Positions 1 to 12,029 of a DNA stretch of 64,000 nt are shown here, one piece after another (within the stretch, counting starts at the first letter, position 1; the number at the start of each line of letters is the position of its first letter). Made by a program: the position numbers and the translations under genes. Under the pieces are notes generated by a model. It worked only from the letters and a program-made list of their open reading frames with translations, had not been told where the DNA came from and ran no database searches. This stretch comes from Globisporangium splendens (lineage: Eukaryota > Oomycota > Peronosporomycetes > Pythiales > Pythiaceae): the NCBI GenBank assembly GCA_006386115.1, contig VFIW01000045.1, positions 292,194-356,193 on the forward strand. Reading direction: 5' to 3'.

Positions 1-107
1 CGCGCATTGCGCGTATTTTTGCTTATTAACGAACTAACATTTCGCTCACTGTCATTGCCCATTTGTGTGCAAATGGAGCCTAGGTATTCAATATAATTAA
101 AGAGTAT

Positions 108-2373
108 GTGCCACCTGCCCCTGCGCAACCCGAGTACCCAAGCCAGGAGAGTCAGCAGCAGCCCATGTACCACCCAGAACAGAACAATAGCATGCAGCAG
201 GGCTACGACAACAACCTCAGCTATACGCAGCCTCGACCCCAGATTGACTTGCTCGAAGAGTGGGAGGAGCCGCCTTTGGCGAGTTCGCAGGACTCGGTGG
301 TGCCACCAACTTCAGTGCCATCGGCATTTGGGTTCATTGGTGCGGGGGCACCAGCAGCTCCGCAGACACCGCCTGCGCCAGCAGCAGCGCCTCCTGCTGC
401 AGCTTATCCGCCTTCAGCGCCACCCATGACCGAGTCCAGCTTCGGTTTCCTCAACACACCTGCAGCACCTGCTCCGCAGCAGCAAGAAGCTGAGGTCCAG
501 CAGCAGCCGCTCAGCTCCACGTCAAGACCCCCTCACGATCGTCCTCTGCGAGTAGAAGATCTCGCGACGCAAAGCCGCGGACCTTCGCAACCGGTGGACC
601 CAGCAGGTGTCACTCAGCAAGCAGATGTGCCTCCGACGAGCTCCGCGTTCGCATTCTTAGCAGCACCTGCACCAGTCACCCAAGTTGCCCGACCAGGCGG
701 TGTGTGGGATGCGCTTCCTGCGCTGACTCCGATGCCCGTTGGAGTTTCGCCAACGAAACCTGAGGTACGCCTGGCTTGCATAGAAATCGTTTCCATGAGA
801 CAAACCACTCATTCTGTTCATATCTTATCGACAGCCTGTACCAGAAGAGAAAGTGCACGACCCGATTCACGATGCGTTTGAAGGGCTGGATGCGGATACT
901 GATAGCCATCCATTGGATGCGGTCGATAATGCGCCCGTGTCGATGGACACGCCGTACCCAAGCGCGCAGGCGCCAGAGCAACCGACGCAGACTAGTGAAC
1001 CGTTGCGGGAAGTCATTCTCGATATCGAGTTGCCCCCGGGACCAATGGGTCTCGTTCTCGACCGGACGATCTCGGACATGGCCGTGATCGAGCGCTTCAT
1101 CCCGTTGCCATCTGGGGACAAGGGGTATCTGGAAATGCACCCTGCGATCTGTCCTGGTTGCGCATTGATCAGCATCAACTCTGTCAACGTCGAGAACAAG
1201 GGTCTCGAAGAAGTCGGACCCGTCCTCGCTGCGTTTGCTGCGATGCCGAAAGTACTGCGTTTTAAAAAGCTCATGAACAATGGCCGCACGGCGAATCCGT
1301 CGACGCTGCTCATGCCGTACATTCCGCCGCCGCCCGAAGAGGATGAAGCTAAGAAAGCGAGCGACGAACACATGACACGCCTGACGGAGTTCGGCGAGTC
1401 TCTGGACGACATCGAACGCCAACTCGACGACATCATCCGACGCGAACAAGCCAACATCCCGATCGTCGACAAGAAGAACCAGTTGGCGCAATTGCATGGC
1501 CACGTCGAGAAAATCCAGACCCAGGGCATCGATTCCGTGATCCTCGGCCCAAATCCGCCACCAAACTTTGACGAAGTCAAGCAATTCCGATCGTCGCTTG
1601 TGCGTCGAGCCGATGCGCTGACGAAGCGAATCCAACGCACAGCAGAAGCACCAGCGGCAGCTGCTCCAGTGGAACCAGCAGCAACGCCTGGCTCGCCGGT
1701 GTCAGCATTCAGCTTTGTGAGTGGCACGTCGTCCGTGAATGAAGAACCAATCTCGCTACCTGGCGCTGCAGCACCGGAAGGAGGCTCGGGTTTCCATTTC
1801 CTGAATGCGTCCCCAAGTACTCCACCTGTAGCGAGCCCGGTGGCGGCGTCGTCGGGCTTCAGCTTCATGCAGCAACAAGAGGCTGCAAACAACACCGCGT
1901 CGAGCTTTGCGTTCCTTCAGAACGCTCCTCCAGTAAGCACCGCGATGCTGCCACCAGTGTCTGAAGTGAGCTCCGTGTTTGCAGGTTTGAGTGTGCGAAA
2001 CCCGTCTGCATCTGCGGTGAACGGCGCGTCGATGATGAGCGCTGGTCCACTGAGTCTGAGCGCGCTCGCGTTGTCCTCGTCGACGTCGTCGTCTGCGTCC
2101 ACGTTCGCGATGTCGGACCCTTTGCAGGGAGCCCGCGCGCCAGCGTCGTCGTACTCGGCGTTCGGGTTTCTCTCATCGGCCTCGACCGATACGGATGAAG
2201 ATGACGACTACGTCGCCAACCCAGCTGCCGTCGGCGGCGCTTCGTCGCCCACCGCGTTCGGCTTTTTGAACGCGAGCACCGCCGCATCCTCTTCAGCCGC
2301 GAGCTCAGCGGCAGCGACGCACCCACCGGCCACTCTGCCAGGGTCGTCAGCGTTCTCGTTCATCTCCAACTAG
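108..2373 (+). CDS. PDZ-like domain protein with repeated S-x-F-x-F motifs (5' end uncertain)
   Basis: Two exons, 108-764 and 835-2373, flank a 70-bp intron (GTACGC..ACAG) that joins in phase 0, giving about 730 residues. Around residues 275-365 (nt 1003-1275) there is a PDZ-like fold: an LPPGPMGLVLD loop, then PGCALISINS and a helix before VLRFKKL. About ten copies of a short motif S/T-x-F-x-F-L/I/M/V (for example SSFGFL, SAFAFL, SGFSFM, SAFGFL, SAFSFI as the near C-terminus) are spread on both sides in a Pro/Ala/Ser/Gln-rich, probably disordered chain. Such spaced aromatic motifs usually dock to a partner, but I cannot name it. An in-frame stop lies at 81-83 and the first in-frame ATG is at 165. 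Because the frame already looks coding before that ATG, an upstream exon outside the window is likely. The ATG at 106 is in another frame. Confidence 0.75.
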
Positions 2374-2540
2374 AAAGAAGAGAAGCAATTGTCGTACAAA
2401 TAGGTGGTATGAAGCCATGCTCATCATATCAGTGTTGCTGTTGTTGCCTTTTTATCGTCTGCGACATGATTAGGTACGCATTTTCGATGCGGTTAAGTTC
2501 GTCTTTTTTCCATCGTTTTCAAGGTGCATCAAAGTATCAG

Positions 2541-3512
2541 ATGCGATCCACAGAAGAAGCGCGCGTGGCGCTGCGCAAGTGCTTCCGCTTTGCCGACCGC
2601 GATCGAAAAGGTGGCGACATATTGCACATGGTCCTCACGTGACACACCCGTTCTGCTTATAACTGTGTGATCCTATTATCCGCCCAGGCTACTTGAACCT
2701 GCAGGACTTGAAATGTGGTGTGGCGGCTGCGCTCGGCATCCGTGCGTCCAAAGTAAGAGATGACTGCGTGTGTTGATGCTATTTGGCGCATACAGGACAC
2801 ATTTACAATCTGTAAACTTCTCACTCATCTTTCCTTGCTTTTGCTTGCCTGAGTAGTTGATGCTGACGCAAATCTTTCAAGGATTCGTGCCTGGTACGTC
2901 GTTCGTCAAACTTGGCTTCTCGGTTGGAGCACTCAAATGACGATTCCTTTTCTATATCTGAGACGTGAAGACGATGAGCGTGGTGGCATATGTGCGATCC
3001 AAGCCCCTGTTGAAACATTCGTCGAGGTGCTGCTCGCGCGGATGCAGCACACGGACCTCCTCGAAGACATCCGTCGCGCGTTCAAAGCCATGGATCTGCG
3101 CGCGCAGGGCTTCATCACACTCGAGAGCTTCGAGGCGGTGTGCTTGTCATGAATCAAATGCGTGCGCCGTTTCGTGTCTCTCATACGGCTTCGTGTATGT
3201 TTCCATATCCTTTACCTGCTTACTACATCCAGGCGTGCTGTCTGGTGCTCCCGCATATCTCCAAGCAAATCCTGCTCGGTGCGTTTCGCGAAGCCGACCG
3301 CGACGGCGACGGAAGGGTGCGTGCCTTCGTGTGCTCGCATATTGCACATACTTGTTCATAATGAGCTGCAAACAGCTCGTAATTACGCTGAGCTATGCAT
3401 CATTTACTCACAGTCATTTCTTGCACAGGTGACGTATCAAGATTTTGAGACAATGTACCTAACAGCAGTCGAGCTCAATAAGAGCCAATCACAGACAGCC
3501 AATTTGTTCTAG
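2541..3512 (+). CDS. EF-hand protein, EFCAB11-like (six exons)
   Basis: Read as six exons: 2541-2610, 2688-2752, 2857-2893, 2971-3137, 3233-3316 and 3429-3512. All junctions are GT..AG and keep frame. Three EF-hand-like units appear. One is FRFADRDRKGYLNLQDL, split by intron 1. The second is FKAMDLRAQGFITLESF, which lacks most Ca-binding acids. The third is FREADRDGDGRVTYQDF, a canonical DxDxDG loop and the only clearly Ca-competent one. Order, spacing and the aromatic-Gly pattern match animal EFCAB11, a small EF-hand protein of unknown role. The gene starts about 170 bp after the previous stop. A possible 5'UTR intron (about 2474-2523) would place the start at the ATG at 2541. No single unspliced frame spans the gene, so it is easy to miss. 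Confidence 0.75.
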
Positions 3513-3797
3513 ACAAAGTATAATTGGCGGATTACACCACGTAAATAACGTAAATACCTGTTATGAACCAATCAACAACAAATGTACTTGAACCGTTTCG
3601 CGCTGATATGTATTTTATCATCTCTGTGTTATCTTGTCCATTTGAGAAGTGGACTCGAAGAAAGCGGTGCGAGTGCGGACGCGCAGTTCAGCGTCACAAA
3701 CGAAGGTGAGCAGCGGGTTTACATGCGGGATACGCGTCTCTACCTGCGCGCATGTGTATTTGATGGTTGCTGTGTGTACGTGTGCGCATGTGTAGAG

Positions 3798-5184
3798 ATG
3801 TCGAACGGGAGTAATGCTGCGGTCGATGGCGACGCCGCCACCAAGCAGCGCGTGATGGACCTGCTGAGTCGTCCAGAGAATGCGAATTGCGCGGATTGCA
3901 ATGCGCCCAGTCCAAAGTGCGTCACCCTCTCACTAACCACTGATTCCCGACGGTTGCTGATACCGACTGACACATGCATGATGGCGTCACGTTTGCATTT
4001 CTCTTTAGATGGGCGTCGGTCACGCACGGCTGTTTTATCTGCACACAGTGCGCCGGTGTGCATCGCTCTTTGGGTGTGCACGTTTCCTTCGTGCTCAGCT
4101 GCACACTCGACAAGTGGACGGTACGCCATGCTCCTTTCCACATCTTTGGCGTAGTGAAGCCGCCTTTCATGGATTAACTAAATTGGACTGACGCATTTGC
4201 ATACAGGCTGCGCAAGTTCAAGTCGCGGAATCCGTGGGGAATGTTAAGCTCAACGAGATAATGGAGTACTCGGTGCCCGAAGCGTTCGAAAAGCCCAACG
4301 CTACGACGCCGCGGACCGAGCGCGAGCGGTACATTCGCGCCAAGTATGAGGACGAGCTCTTCAAGATCAGTCCGAGCAAGAAGAAGCAGCACGCTGTGTC
4401 CTCGGGCGGCTCGTCGTCATCGACGACGAATCTGTCACCATCAGCATCCTCGACGATGCTTGCGACGTCCAGTCCAGCGTCCGTGGGTGGCGCTACTGTT
4501 CCAACGCCAACGAATCACGGCATGGTCGAGTACGTTGGCGTGCTCACGATTGAGCTCGTCGAAGGCGCGGACCTCGCGGGTGTCGACATCAATGGCAAGT
4601 GCGATCCGTACGTGACGTTCCACTTGGGCGAGCAGTCGATCACGAGCACGCGGATCAACAACAATGTGAACCCGCACTGGAACCAGACGCTCATGCTCTC
4701 GTGGGACGGCACGTCGCCGCTCATCGCCGAGGTCTTTGACCATAACAAGATCAGCTCGGACCGCGCGATGGGCCGCACCGTGATCGACGCGCAGAGTCTC
4801 GCGCCGCTTCTCAAGACGACGACGACGACGGAGGAGACTGTGGATGACTGGTATCAGGTGCTGATGCCGCGCGAGTGGGCCCATAATTTCGGCGAGCACA
4901 TGGTTGCGGGCGCCGAGGGCATGGGCAAAGGCTTGTACAAGGGCATCACGGGCGTGTGGAAGGATCCGATCAAGGGCGCCAAGCAGGATGGCATCGGAGG
5001 GTTCGCCAAGGGCGTTGGCAGAGGCGTGGCCGGCGTCGTGTACCGACCGATCAAGGGACTCGGGTCCATGGTCAAACAGACCGCGCTCTCGGTCGGCGTT
5101 GGCAAGAAAAAGCGCGGCAGCTCCTGCGAAGAGCTCGTCGAAGCGGGAGCACTGCACTTGCGCCTCGCGCTGCAGAAGTTTTAA
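3798..5184 (+). CDS. ArfGAP and C2 domain protein with glycine-rich VPS13-like tail
   Basis: Exons 3798-3916, 4009-4120 and 4207-5184 encode 402 residues. The N-terminal ArfGAP zinc finger fits C-x2-C-x16-C-x2-C (CADC...CTQC), and the intron-1 junction restores the PKWASV core. The arginine finger is in AGVHRSLG. The protein should stimulate GTP hydrolysis by an Arf GTPase on endomembranes. A Ser-rich linker leads to a C2 domain (about residues 187-290: [34 protein letters not shown]) with acidic loop residues that suggest Ca/phospholipid binding. The ArfGAP-then-C2 order is that of plant AGD11-13 (ZAC). The last 90 residues carry a repeated G-x3-KG-x2-G-x3-P pattern ([30 protein letters not shown]) like the C-terminal part of VPS13. 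A possible 5'UTR intron ends just before the start ATG. Confidence 0.85.
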
Positions 5185-5486
5185 AAGTACCTGCAAAAAG
5201 ACGAGTACAGTGAGTCCCATCGCTGCGCATTTTCGGCACAAAACGCGCGCGCAGCATGGAGAGCGACGATGACAACAGACGCCTAGAAAAAGAAAAAAAG
5301 ACAGCAACGTGTAATTTATTCGTAATTTCTGAAGAGAGAGTGTTGGCGCAGACCTGGAAAGTGGCGTCCTTGGCAAACATGGCATCACCACGTCCATTCT
5401 TTTTACTTGCTGAATCGCTAGATGCCGTCCAGGTTGCTTGCCGTTCTTCTTCGTTCGTCTTCTCGTTTACACTATCGTTTCTTCGC

Positions 5487-8400
5487 CTACATGAGGTTGC
5501 GGAAGGCAAGCAAATCGCTCTTCAGGCGTCGGTATTGCTCCAAGAGCGTCGACGCATCAATGTGTTCATCTGGACAACGTAGCACACAAGATTGCGATGA
5601 GTTTCCATGGTCCCATACGACACAATGTGCTGGACAAGACAAACAAGATAAAGAACTTACCTAATGGGATTGCCTTGAGATCGGTGATAAAGTCGTCGCA
5701 CAGGTCCACGAGGTGAGGGCAGCAAGCAGCGAAATCGGCAAGTTGATTCTTTCCTGCGCGAGGAGAAATCGCGTGCTTCTTCCACAGCGTGATCATTGCA
5801 AACATGGACTGCAACAAGTGCAGCGTCCATGTCAAACTGCCCTGTTCACGGTAGATCTGCTCGTAGTAGCTCAGCAGGACGCGGTACGGCACGCCGACGT
5901 CCAAGAACATCTTCAGGACCCAGTTGAACGTCGTGGCATCAATGGACGATGACGACGACGACGTGATCCCAGCAGCATACGATGGCCGTTGGGTCAAGCG
6001 CAAATACCACGACGAGACTTGCTCCAACTGCTTGGCCAGGAAGCCAACTGGGAACACGAATCCACCGAGAGCAGACGCCGTCGAGCCACCATGAGAATCA
6101 TCACCGCTGTAGTAAAGCGTCTTGCCCAGTCGGAGCACCTTGCCTTGCAATTGACCGATCCAGAGACCGCTCTCAAACGAGGTCATGCCGCTGAACTGGG
6201 CAGACAGACCAGCAGTTTCGCACTGGTCCGCTCGCCACGCGTTAAATTCTGGGTTGCTAGACGATGGTGGAACGATACTGAAAATAATCTTTCGCCACAA
6301 CGAGGCAACCACGTCGGCTTCTTCGGAATTGCACGAGTGGATGATGTGCAGGCACTCGGACCACATATCGTATTTCGCAGCAAACTGGTTGTACAACGTC
6401 GACGCATCGAAGATCTTGAACGTCAGCATCTTGAGGTCGTCTTTACGCTCACGCAATTCATCTTCGTCAGGATTCATAGATGCTTCCAACTCAATCGTAC
6501 TCTGCTCCAGCGCCTTCAGCACACGCACTTGCAGTTGGAGGACATCCAGCACATCGCGCACTTCACGGGCTGCATCTGCTGCTTCTCCGACTTCTTCCAA
6601 ACTCTTCAAGCACCCAAGCGCCTTAGAAACGTAGTATTGACGCTTGACAATGTCAGGATTGCTCTCAAGAGCCACGCCATTGTCCTCATCGCTGTTGTCC
6701 TCATGGGCACGAGACCACCACACCTTCGCGGCGACCAAGTACTTTTGCTGATCCATGTACAGCTTGATCAGCAAGTCTTGATCTTTCTCTTTCAGGAAAT
6801 CTTCAATAAACGGCGATCGAATCGACGTCAGCAACTGGGAATGGCCGTTCTCAAACAACCATGTGTACAAAAGCTCATGAAACTCGCCATCTTCAGACGC
6901 GAGCGCGAAATGCAAGATCTCTTCTACGTATTTGCTTCGCGTTTCTTCGTCGAGACTGACCATATCGTCTATTGATTGCGGGCTCTGGCCAGACTTCTGT
7001 GCTTTGTCACTATTCAGCACCCGCTGAAGCGTCAGGAGAATGCAGCCGAAACAGTTTCGCTTCCAGGTCAGCTTGGCTCCACTCAGATCAGAAGCAGCTG
7101 CATCGTGGAAGTTCTTGGCACATGCAAGCGAGAGCTTCACAGCTCCTTCGTAAAAGTTGAGGAGAGCGTAATCATCGCAAATACCCTGGAGAACTTCAAT
7201 GCAATCCTCAGTGTCCCACATATGGCACGAATTCAGGAACTGAGAAAGCGATTCCTTCAGGTATGCCTTGCGAGCGCTTGGTGCACTCAGTTTCGCCATC
7301 GCCAGACTCTTGTACCCTTGGTAGTGCCACAGATCAGCGACGGAGAAAAACGATGGACATTGCTCGCGAAGTTGCTTGATAAGGTACTGGTTGTTCTCGT
7401 TTCTACCACGCATCAGTGATTTGATCATCACCTTTGCAGCTGTAGTACCCTCGGCAGTAGAGACGAAATCACTGAAGCTCAAACGAGCGAGTGGCTCTTC
7501 AAGAGACACCTTGTAGTCCAACGCAATGCGCAACAGCGAAATGCCTTCGATGCTTCGCAGCACCAACTGGTACACATAGTACAGCGATCGCTGCTCGGCT
7601 TTGAATCGCATTTCTCGCTGCAACTGTTCTTCTGTTCGGTTCTTTTGGTATCGGCTCGCCAGCTCGGAAACACGAGAGAAAGCATCGCCTTCACCCAACC
7701 CGTCGACACCCGCATTGTTCTCCAAGACAGAGCCACTGCTAATGGAAACTGCATACGGACCCGCACTTTCCATGAGCTGGCGAAGCTGGAACAAAATCTC
7801 ACGAATCTCATCGAGCTTCTCAACGGAATGCACAGTCTCGTATGTGACAGTAGCGCCAGCTTGATCCGACGACTTGGAAGAACTGCCAGGCACACGGGCG
7901 ACGACACGCTTACCGATCGACTTCAGGCACCAGAGCGGTCGCAGGAGACGAGTTACAAACATCACGAGACCGTCGTGCTGGTAAGAAAAGCCAAACTCCG
8001 TCGTCAACACGATTCTCGTACTCGTGCTCGTCGACTCCATTTGCCCTGCGTTATCCACGCCGGCAGCGTTTCCTTGGCCACATTCGAAGATACCTTGCAT
8101 TGCCGCCGTGTAGATGTAGTCGTCACTCTTGATTCCAGTTCGACGGCCAACAAGTGACGCAGCCGTCGTCTCGCTCGTAAGCGGGTCGCTTTGTACACCA
8201 CACGCGAGCGCGATGAGCATGCAGCAGACTTGAATCTCACCGAAGCATCGGATGAACGGCGCAAGCGAAGCCTTGAGCTCGCTTCCTCTCGAGAGCAGGA
8301 GAATGCGATGTAGCTGATCAATTGGACGGATCTTTTTGAACACTTGGATACCAGCGTTCGTCAGACACAGGAAATGGCGCGAAGGTTGCGAGTATTGCAG

Positions 8401-9990
8401 CGCCATCTCGCCAACGATCGAGACAGCATCATTACTTCCATTCGACATCTCGTCAAACGAACGCTTCGAGCCATTACGCGCCGCACCGGCCGACGCGTCC
8501 GTCGAGGTCGTTTGCTCGTTCAGATCCAACTCCTTGATCTCCACGACCTTGCCGATGCACGAGTCAAGCGAGACGGATTCGCGAATAGTGGGCTTGCGCG
8601 AGGTCGTCTGCGTGGGAATAGACGTCGTAATCGGGTCGTGTGCGATCCCGACAAGCTGATCTTGCTGATCTTTTCTGCCATCGACAGCCAAAAACACACC
8701 CTTGCGGTGGAACGACACGTGCACCGAGGACGGCGACTTCCCTGGCGCATATCCTGGCTGCATGCCTTCCTTGCTGTGGTAGGGCGGCGCATCCGCGAGC
8801 GAGATCGCAGGCGGCGGCAAGCGGATGTACACGATCTCGAGTCGGCTCGGGCGCTTCGTGCGAGGAATCGCGTTGCCGACCGTGTACGTGCGTCGCGAGT
8901 ACGCTGTAATGTAGAATCGGATCGCGTTGGACGCGACGGCGACCAGATTGACGAACGCAGACTCTTCCCGCGGGATCACTGCGAGCGACACGATCTGCAT
9001 GTTCGCATTCTGAAACAAACGCTCATCAGGGCACGACACACGCGTGCGTCGGTTCTCGCGTGCGTACTTGGCACCGGCTTCGAGTAAATTCAACGAGCAC
9101 ACGACCTTCGTGTCCTCGCCCGACACGCCCTGATCGAACAGCGTGATGTGGCCATTTTCGTGCAGCGAGTACAGAATCTGCCGCTCTTCGTCGTTCGCGA
9201 ACTCCAAAATCTTTCCCGGGGAGCTCGTGAGACCCATGAGGAACGACGGTAGGTACGCAGCATACGTCGACGTGTGCGCGATCTTCTTGCACGGTTTGTT
9301 GAAAAACGGGATCGCGCTGCTGCTCTCGGCGTCGGGACCGTACAGGAACTCGTACACGGATCCGTCCGATCCACCAAAGAAGATGCGGCCATTACGCGTC
9401 GTCACGATGCGTCTCACGACGCAATTGTCGGTACTCACGCTCAGCTTCGTGCGCTGCAGCTTGACGGCGCCGCCCTGCGGATCGTTGTTCTCGTACAACA
9501 CCGCGACCAGGAGCACTTCGACGGTCGTGGCCACGACGAGCACGTGCTGCACTTTGTCCGTGAACACGCCCGGTGCGGGCTTCACGCAGATACCGACGGC
9601 GACGACGGCCTGGTCGAACTCAAACACGGCAAACTTGCCGCGCGTCTTGTAGTTCCACAGAAACAGCCGCGTGTCCACCGACGTCCACGCGTAGTCGATG
9701 GCATGGAGCAGCCCCGAGAGCGTGATGGACTTGGTGTCCTCGAGCGACGTGGCGATGACGCCCGGTAGCGGGATGACGTTGCCCTTCTTCACGATTTGCG
9801 GGCACCACTGCGTCGCGTACGGCTCGAAGAAGTAGTTCTGCGGCTCGGACTGGTTCGCGAGCTGGTCGTAGAGGTCCGGGTACTGCGCGTCCTCGCGCGC
9901 GACCTGGTCTACGCGGTTCTTGGCGTCCGCCAGCCCCTTGAGCAGCCGCTGCGTGCGCTGCGCCTCGTCCGTCGTCTGCGGCTCGCCCAT
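5487..9990 (-). CDS. NUP155: Nucleoporin NUP155/Nup170 homologue
   Basis: Structural nucleoporin of the inner ring of the nuclear pore complex. The main exon is 9990-5661. A 91-bp intron (5570-5660) leads to a last exon 5569-5487 that ends EQYRRLKSDLLAFRNLM. Total 1470 residues, close to the usual 1390-1500. The N-terminal third reads as the Nup155-type beta-propeller (GVIATSLEDTKSITLSGLLH, RLFLWNY, RIFFGGSDGSVYEFLYG). The C-terminal two thirds are helical repeats typical of the solenoid. The opening residues (PDLYDQLANQ, then YFFEPYATQW, then PLPGVIA) are the conserved Nup155 entry. Without the intron the frame runs on through intron sequence to 5566, so a one-exon model would have a wrong C-terminus. 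It is convergent with the ArfGAP-C2 gene, with stops about 300 bp apart. Confidence 0.93.
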
Positions 9991-10520
9991 TGTGTGCTGC
10001 TTTCCAATGTCTAAAGGCGTTTAGTGTGGCGGGTGGAGGCGCGCGCGACAAATGCGGGCGGCGGTCGGGCGGGCGGGTTGGGCAGGCGGGTCGGGCGAGC
10101 ACGCTCAATGGTCAACGGCGGGTTAAGATCCCGAACGTCCCGAATATAGGAGCTACTACGGAAGTTAGGGACGAATGACAGTTTGCAGTTGCGTAGTTTA
10201 TATTCAAATAAATCACACACCTATACCACCCTCGTTCCTGCAACCTAAGATGGAACAGAAAAAGTACGCATTTAAGTTGCAATTCGACCAAAAGCACCCA
10301 TACATATTTCCAGTCTGACGAGTATGTATGAAAACTTCAGGTCAGGAAAAATACTCTCTCGATTTGTACAGTTCGATGCTGGCTAAGTTCGATCCGACAG
10401 AGGTAACTGAAATGAGATTTTGCGTGTCAATTCGATTAGGTACGAGAGGGGGCAAATAACAGCTGCTCAGCTTCGACTTTTGTTGGGCGAACGCATACAC
10501 CACGTGTCGCTTGCTCGGAA
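9991..10520. other. Intergenic region between NUP155 and a divergent gene
   Basis: No gene seen. This is the shared upstream region of NUP155 (leftward) and the FAR1-like gene (rightward). The NUP155-proximal 130 bp is very G-rich on the plus strand; the rest is AT-richer with no coding signal. Confidence 0.6.
10067..10082 (+). other. G-quadruplex-forming motif upstream of NUP155
   Basis: Four GGG runs with loops of 1, 1 and 2 bases (GGGCGGGCGGGTTGGG) lie about 80 bp upstream of the NUP155 start codon, on its template strand. More GGG runs follow to about 10100. The motif fits the G4 consensus; its function is inferred only. Confidence 0.5.
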
Positions 10521-11325
10521 ATGGAGAATCAAGCGGACGCCGACGCAGACCTGCAGTCTGGCAATGTAATCGACATTACACGGGTAGGTACGTATGTACA
10601 TTTACACTCTGTACAATTATACACTGACAAATCGGCTACAATCGCAATTTTTTCCAGGAAAGCAAAGGCTGAGATGCGCGAAAAAGCCAGTCCCGGCAAG
10701 ACACATGTCCCCGCACGAAAGCACGGGCAAATGCGAAAGCGACAAGTGCGTCTGTGATTCAGACGACGACTTTCGTTTACCAAGCGAAGAAGGTTGGTGC
10801 CTTCAGGCTCTGCAGTGTGAGTATTTGTACAAATGTAACAACTCTTGGCTGTTGTTTCTCACTCAAAGCGTGCGCCCTCACTCGATTGCAAGTACTGAAA
10901 CGTCCACGCAGAAACCGAAATGCAAGTACAACTTGGCAAGCAATTGTTGGGTCATCAGCGAGATTAGCATGATTTCGTTTGTCCCTCTGTGTAATATTCG
11001 AGTATGGATATCCTTTTGTTGCAGCCATATCTGCCGTGTCGAAGCAAAAAAGACGACGCGAATCCACAGATATCACCGAGAGCGATGCAGATACAGAACG
11101 AAGTGGCCACTGCGAGCGAGTACCTCGCCGTAGAATGAGCGCCACGTGGGATCAGAGGATGCAAACGGAGAAAGCACGAAGCACAGCCAGCAATCTTGTC
11201 GACCCAATGCAAGTGAAAAACTTCCGCTCGTGGGATGACTTCCACATGTCGCTTGAACTGTACTGCTCAAACCAGCATCTTCGCTTCCGTATTCGCGACT
11301 CCGAAACAACTGCGAAGTATTACAG
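10521..11325 (+). pseudogene. FAR1/MULE-type N-terminal region, gene truncated by an LTR insertion
   Basis: Exon 1 starts at the ATG at 10521 and ends at 10587 (donor GTACGT). Exon 2 starts at 10658, and later exons (starting about 10856 and 11024) end at 11325 with donor GTATGT. The last exon ends FRSWDDFHMSLELYC, then LRFRIRDSETT. This is the pattern F-x-S-W-x-x-F...Y...F-R-x-R-x-S seen at the start of FAR1-type/MULE-derived zinc-finger domains in oomycete genomes. The upstream part is Cys/Lys-rich (CESDKCVCDSDDDF). The expected zinc-finger and transposase regions do not follow. Instead, 25 bp into the next intron a solo LTR begins. The gene is therefore an interrupted remnant, or an N-terminal gene whose remainder was displaced. 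Confidence 0.45.
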
Positions 11326-11350
11326 GTATGTTGTATGTAAAGTTGCTTTT

Positions 11351-12029
11351 GTGTAAGAGGCTATCCGAGACAGCCTCAAACACGGCACGCACGCTTGCGC
11401 TTGAGAGGAAGATTTGAGAGGAACTTGGCAAAATTACAACTGAATTGAAATGGGCTTATGGTTCCTGACACTGCATGTAAAACACCACTAGGGCTCCTAG
11501 AGGTTTTATGCATAAAACCTAAACATGCAGAAATAAGACCTGTGAACCTGATATATAAATCCTTGGGTACACTGAGGTTGAACCTACGGGATCTTCGAGA
11601 AACTTGAACTTCAAGTCTTGTATAAAATCCCTGCGAAGTGAATGGCTCATGCCACTCACTTCAGGTGGTAGAGACACGTCGGTCTCGTCGCCAGTCCAGT
11701 TTCCCAAGCAGGAACCATTACTCAGTACTTGGTTAGTACATGGATGTCATCGCTCAGTACTGATCATCACAGAGATCGCTCGTGACGTCATGGGATGACG
11801 TCACATGTGCATGTGGGGACTGTCGTACCGTAACCCCTTTGTTATTTGTCTCTCCACCATCACACTGAAGGTGGTGTGTGGCACACTAGATCTGTGGACA
11901 GATCCCACTTCATGTAATCGCGCACAGCTCCCTCCTTCTTTTTGGACACAGCGTTATCGCTGTGCCCTTCCTCTCACCTGCGCTTCCTCGCACGTGTGAC
12001 ACGCCGTGTAACGGGCTATCCCGTCACAC
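11351..12029 (-). repeat. Solo LTR, related to the neighbouring gypsy element, with CTTTT duplication
   Basis: The sequence from 11352 (TGTAAGAGGC) on is the reverse complement of much of the gypsy LTRs at 12307-12920 and 18207-18844, including the poly-GGTTTTATA blocks and paired TGACGTCA sites. Its far third differs, so it is a diverged subfamily. The ends are GTGT...ACAC, flanked by CTTTT at 11346-11350 and 12030-12034, a 5-bp target duplication. No internal retroelement sequence adjoins it, which fits LTR-LTR recombination. Confidence 0.7.
11783..11803. promoter_or_regulatory. Paired TGACGTCA palindromes in solo LTR
   Basis: TGACGTCA occurs at 11783-11790 and 11796-11803, 5 bp apart. This is the consensus CRE site bound by bZIP (CREB/ATF) factors. 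The same pair sits in both LTRs of the full element. Confidence 0.5.

Noticed and set aside
676..1895. Long minus-strand frames (319 and 342 codons) opposite the PDZ-like gene
   Set aside because: They are antisense to a gene with clear domain and splice structure, with Arg/Ser-rich composition and no motif: shadows of GC-rich codons.
4441..5397. 318-codon minus-strand frame opposite the ArfGAP-C2 gene
   Set aside because: Composition (Arg/His/Val-rich) is typical of an antisense shadow; the plus frame has the C2 domain.
8344..9087. 247-codon plus-strand frame inside NUP155
   Set aside because: Fully contained in the NUP155 exon and Arg-rich with no motif.
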